From: Phoronis ovalis
Taxonomy: Eukaryota > Phoronida > Phoronidae
DNA: 19,466 nucleotides
NCBI GenBank assembly: GCA_028565635.1
Contig: JAOXYB010015620.1
Span: 1-19,466, forward strand
Reading direction: 5' to 3'
Below are positions 18,001-19,466 of this stretch, one piece after another (position 1 is the first letter of the stretch; the number at the start of each line of letters is the position of its first letter). The notes under the pieces are model-generated. The model searched no databases. It had not been told where the DNA came from and saw only the letters and a program-made list of their open reading frames with translations. Position numbers and translations under genes: made by a program.

Positions 18001-18785
18001 CCCAAATATTTTACACTATTTATGAATAAATCTCACCTTAGAACTTGTAGTTAAATAATTACCACAGACATCTACAGACAGTACAATATCTGTATGTCCC
18101 CTTAAAATCTTACAACTCCATGAACTCAGCTCAAATATCTTGATTTGTTCATTATTTGTTGCCACAGCAACATGACTATCATTGTTTCCCATGAATTTAA
18201 CATCCAGAATTTCATCATTGTATCCTGCAAACTATCAAACACAAATTATGGATAAACAGTTACAGTAAGATAATACACATTTAGACAACACAGCTTTTCT
18301 GCATTAAGTGATACACATACTTTCAATCCACTTCTGCCAATTCTCCCCAAATCCTTTGTCTTGTCATTTTTTAACTTCTTATTTTTTTAGACACTTTCCA
18401 ATGTTTAAACTGGTCAGTGCGTCCAGGTCACAAAATCTGCCAACTTATAAATATTTTACAAAAAAAAACATTAACACACCTGCTTAAAAACTGTCAAATC
18501 TTCTAGTTTATAGAAAACAATGTTGTGATCACTGGTAACAACAACTACAATATCCAGATTTGCTTGGTGAAAAGCTTGCACGATAGCCAAGTCCTGTTCA
18601 TTTTCTGCAGATTTATGAACTGCTGCTAATTCAGGTGTCTGGGAATAAAGACATTTTCCTGACGAACTATCCCAAATTCTCAGAATACCTTTATTGCCAG
18701 CAGTCATGAAATACTGTCCTTCCTCATTCAGATTTAGAAGAGGGAATAACTTTTTCTGTGGCAACAAAATCAGAGATTCCACGGA
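11744..18785 (-). CDS. TBL3: TBL3/Utp13, SSU processome WD40 protein (3' 14 exons)
   Basis: Fourteen exons (18785-18480, 18231-18037, 17742-17636, 16789-16588, 16339-16250, 15420-15352, 15035-14965, 14633-14477, 14037-13979, 13636-13533, 13304-13233, 12948-12790, 12521-12437, 12080-11744) join in frame through GT-AG introns to give 670 residues and a TGA stop. They align along their length with vertebrate TBL3: WD40 blades ending IRIWD-, IKLW- and VKLW-type words (KLWNVP, IKIWS, VKLWT, IILWK), then the helical Utp13 C-terminal domain (FLKALGLAI, LRFAVKWNTNS, LIPYTERHFQRL). Known role of the family: nucleolar U3 snoRNP/UTP-B complex, needed for 18S rRNA processing. About 260 N-terminal residues (the first WD40 blades) lie outside the window. 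The C-terminus carries about 110 extra residues rich in Lys, Ser and Glu with a KKKRK nuclear-localisation-like cluster, longer than I recall for human TBL3. Confidence 0.95.
12437..12521 (-). CDS. TBL3: TBL3 exon (end of Utp13 domain)
   Basis: It reads RHFQRLGRLLQQSTFIDYTW, then QSMKLKD. Donor AT|gtaagt is strong and in phase 2. If it were not spliced, a TAA two bases on would end the protein here, near the usual TBL3 terminus. Confidence 0.9.
12790..12948 (-). CDS. TBL3: TBL3 exon (Utp13 domain)
   Basis: It reads AILRFAVKWNTNSKHCHVAQ, then helices ending LEGLIPYT. Phase 1 at both ends, donor ACAG|gtgggt. Confidence 0.93.
13233..13304 (-). CDS. TBL3: TBL3 exon (Utp13 domain)
   Basis: It reads ILDESDKGSDLDTTIQKLRM and ends DQIG at donor ATTG|gtaagt. 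Phase 1 at both ends. Confidence 0.9.
13533..13636 (-). CDS. TBL3: TBL3 exon (Utp13 domain)
   Basis: It reads EQQLSNLLQQKKFLKALGLA, then ITLEQPFRVLKIIK, the start of the helical Utp13 domain. Phase 1 donor AAAAG|gtaatt. Confidence 0.92.
13979..14037 (-). CDS. TBL3: TBL3 exon (linker to Utp13 domain)
   Basis: A short acidic exon, DVTEIELSEARAEEEDTII, ending in phase 2 (AA|gtaagc). It corresponds to the charged helix after the propeller. Confidence 0.9.
14315..14454. repeat. 33-bp tandem repeat, 4.2 copies
   Basis: Four units start at 14315, 14348, 14381 and 14414, with a partial fifth from 14447. They are nearly identical: units 1-2 read ...cactactact and units 3-4 cactgctact. Each unit contains TGACA...TGTCA inverted symmetry. 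The array sits in a TBL3 intron. Confidence 0.9.
14477..14633 (-). CDS. TBL3: TBL3 exon (last WD40 blades)
   Basis: It reads GSDGLVKLWTIRTNECIKTF, then a final blade ending MITGGADSSIILWK. Donor AAG|gtacaa, phase 0. The next intron carries the 33-bp tandem array. Confidence 0.95.
14965..15035 (-). CDS. TBL3: TBL3 exon
   Basis: It reads TFEGHDASVLKVSFLSRGMQ and ends in phase 2 (CAG|gtagtt within TCC AG). Confidence 0.94.
15352..15420 (-). CDS. TBL3: TBL3 exon
   Basis: A small exon of 23 codons reading LATASADGTIKIWSLTDFSC, a typical blade end. Phase 0 at both ends. The preceding intron of 829 nt contains two repeats. Confidence 0.94.
15867..15941. repeat. Hairpin / foldback element in TBL3 intron
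   Basis: Arms CATCCAACTGGGTTTTCAAA (15867 on) and its near-perfect complement at 15921-15941 are about 22 bp and enclose a loop of about 32 nt. T-rich and A-rich flanks extend the symmetry. It is probably a miniature element remnant. Confidence 0.65.
16047..16200. repeat. Dispersed 155-bp repeat, copy 1
   Basis: It begins CTCTCAGACAAATGCCTCG and ends at GTCATCTTGTCATCA. It matches 19082-19235 in the same orientation at about 80% identity. It contains the perfect palindrome GTTGTCATGACAAC. It lies in a TBL3 intron. Confidence 0.85.
16250..16339 (-). CDS. TBL3: TBL3 exon
   Basis: It reads LWNGGDLSLLGVM, then SHKRGIWCVQFSPVDQ, a conserved blade strand. Phase 0 at both ends, donor CAG|gtatat. 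Confidence 0.94.
16588..16789 (-). CDS. TBL3: TBL3 exon
   Basis: It completes a split Arg codon, then reads VKPTFIVSGSQDCTIKLWNV and, after a basic helix, KAHEKDINSIVVSPNDKLIA then TGSQDKTAK. The match to vertebrate TBL3 is very close here. Donor AAG|gtattt, phase 0. Confidence 0.95.
16915..17078. repeat. Small inverted-repeat element in TBL3 intron
   Basis: CAACAATCCTTGAAG at 16915-16929 is mirrored by CTTTAAGGATTGTTG at 17064-17078, with weaker symmetry inward. About 165 bp overall, no coding content. It is possibly a MITE remnant. Confidence 0.4.
17449..17520 (+). pseudogene. tRNA-Phe-like relic (tRNA pseudogene or SINE head)
   Basis: The 72-nt register of a tRNA-Phe(GAA) is readable: TA at positions 8-9, D loop AGTTGGGA followed by GAGC, anticodon loop CTGAATA with GAA at 17482-17484, variable region AGGTC and T arm GGTTAAATTCC (B-box-like). 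The acceptor stem does not pair, and the D, anticodon and T stems are partly mismatched, so it cannot be a working tRNA. It lies antisense to TBL3 in an intron. A tRNA-derived SINE remnant is the main alternative. Confidence 0.6.
17636..17742 (-). CDS. TBL3: TBL3 exon
   Basis: It begins DNTVRLWRLNEDMG, continues GHTHAVGAVAFS and ends in phase 2 (AG|gttcgt). The following intron of 846 nt holds the tRNA-like relic and an inverted-repeat element. Confidence 0.9.
18037..18231 (-). CDS. TBL3: TBL3 exon
   Basis: Phase 0 at both ends. It reads FAGYNDEILDVKFMGNNDSH and includes the blade word ILRGHTDIVLSVD. Acceptor ttgatag, donor AAG|gtgaga. Confidence 0.93.
18480..18785 (-). CDS. TBL3: TBL3 exon (first in window)
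   Basis: It starts after acceptor atttcag in phase 0 with SVESLILLP and ends FKQ|gtgtgt in phase 0. It contains the blade segment GQYFMTAGNKGILRIWDSSS and the strand VVTSDHNIVFYKLEDL. It corresponds to the middle of vertebrate TBL3, so at least one earlier exon lies beyond base 19466. Confidence 0.92.
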
Positions 18786-19466
18786 CTGAAATTTAAGGCA
18801 GAGATAATTAGATGATTGGATAAAAAATTACCATTAAAATGAGACATCAGTTTTTCTATGAAACATTTAAAATTGCAACTTATGCCTATTTTGTATCAGT
18901 AGGTGAAAAAAGATGTAATATTTTCAAAGAATTTCATATTTTTTGTCTGACACAACAAATTCGCTTATATATTGTTTCTATCAGCCACATGATTTTTACA
19001 ATTTTACAAAAAAATGATCATTAACTCATATCTTTTAAATCTGCCACAATAAAATCTTTATATGAATGCGTTATCACAGGTCTCTCAGACAAATGCCTCG
19101 AGATATGCTTCATGACAGTACATTAACACCATTACCAAGCAACAGTTGTCATGACCACACAGAACATGTTATCAAGACTTGTTACCATGGCAGCAGCATC
19201 AAAGTGTCAGGCTCGTCATCTTGTCATCATGGAGGACTGTCGCAATTATACTGAAGGAGATCTCTGAGATAGTTATATTCAAAAATGTTAACCAGTCAAA
19301 ATATAGCTCTCTAATTGATTATTACTACAATTGATACAACTTTGTTCTCTCCTACACTGTTCTATGTATTATGTCATTATACCTCAATAATTAACAAGAC
19401 AACGACGATTCGAAGAATCATCATTGTACGCTGTTTAAATTGGCTATTTGAGCGAAAGGAATTGCA
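18786..19466. other. Upstream TBL3 intron sequence (presumed)
   Basis: No WD40-coding exon was found on the minus strand between the first visible TBL3 exon and the window end, so this is presumably intron. It contains copy 2 of the 155-bp repeat. A short minus-strand frame near 19425 (MMILRIVVVLLIIE) is noted but not supported as an exon. Confidence 0.55.
19082..19235. repeat. Dispersed 155-bp repeat, copy 2
   Basis: Same boundaries and orientation as 16047-16200. Shared blocks include CAACAGTTGTCATGAC, CACAGAACATGT and GTCAGGCTCGTCATCTTGTC. The 14-bp palindrome is broken here by one base. No tail or terminal inverted repeat was seen, so the class is unknown. Confidence 0.85.

Noticed and set aside
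19380-19430. Minus-strand signal-peptide-like frame MMILRIVVVLLIIE ending at GAG|gtataa
   Set aside because: Too short, with no partner exon visible, and it would lie inside the presumed TBL3 intron.

Overview
The window looks like AT-rich nuclear DNA of an invertebrate animal. The evidence is a gene split by GT-AG introns of about 230-850 nt, long non-coding tracts full of decayed repeats, and no bacterial-style operons or Shine-Dalgarno spacing. I cannot name the species or phylum from the sequence alone. Family assignments come from recalled protein-family patterns, not from searches.

Three coding units can be supported. (1) Bases 1-2370, minus strand: a partial and probably decayed gene for a DUF3987-type P-loop protein. 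Conserved blocks are readable, but a frameshift at an A8 run, two in-frame stops and splice phases that do not agree interrupt it. (2) Bases 10050-10958, plus strand: an intact single-exon gene for a ZIP-family (SLC39A1/2/3-like) metal transporter of 302 residues. (3) Bases 11744-18785, minus strand: 14 consecutive exons covering the last 670 residues of TBL3, the animal orthologue of Utp13, a nucleolar WD40 protein of the small-subunit processome. All 13 internal splice junctions keep the frame. The N-terminal exons lie beyond base 19466. The ZIP and TBL3 genes are convergent, with about 785 bp between their stop codons.

The rest is mostly repeats. Bases 2371-9915 hold no convincing gene but contain an old 80-160 bp duplication (3187/3525), a foldback element with a perfect 16-bp palindrome (5286-5415), a nested palindromic complex (5837-6767) around a TTAA-flanked miniature element (6226-6455), a cluster of CGAGCA-type motifs (8342-8523) and a duplicated block (8727/8900). 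A perfect 28-bp palindrome lies 106 bp before the ZIP start codon. The TBL3 introns carry a 33-bp tandem array, a hairpin element, a tRNA-Phe-like relic, a small inverted-repeat element, and one of two copies of a 155-bp dispersed repeat.

The genes have no evident shared pathway: one acts in ribosome biogenesis, one in metal transport, and one is of unknown function. I did not find a clearly new biological system. The points most worth following up are the degenerate DUF3987 locus, the alternating palindrome complex, the ZIP promoter palindrome and the lysine-rich C-terminal tail of TBL3.
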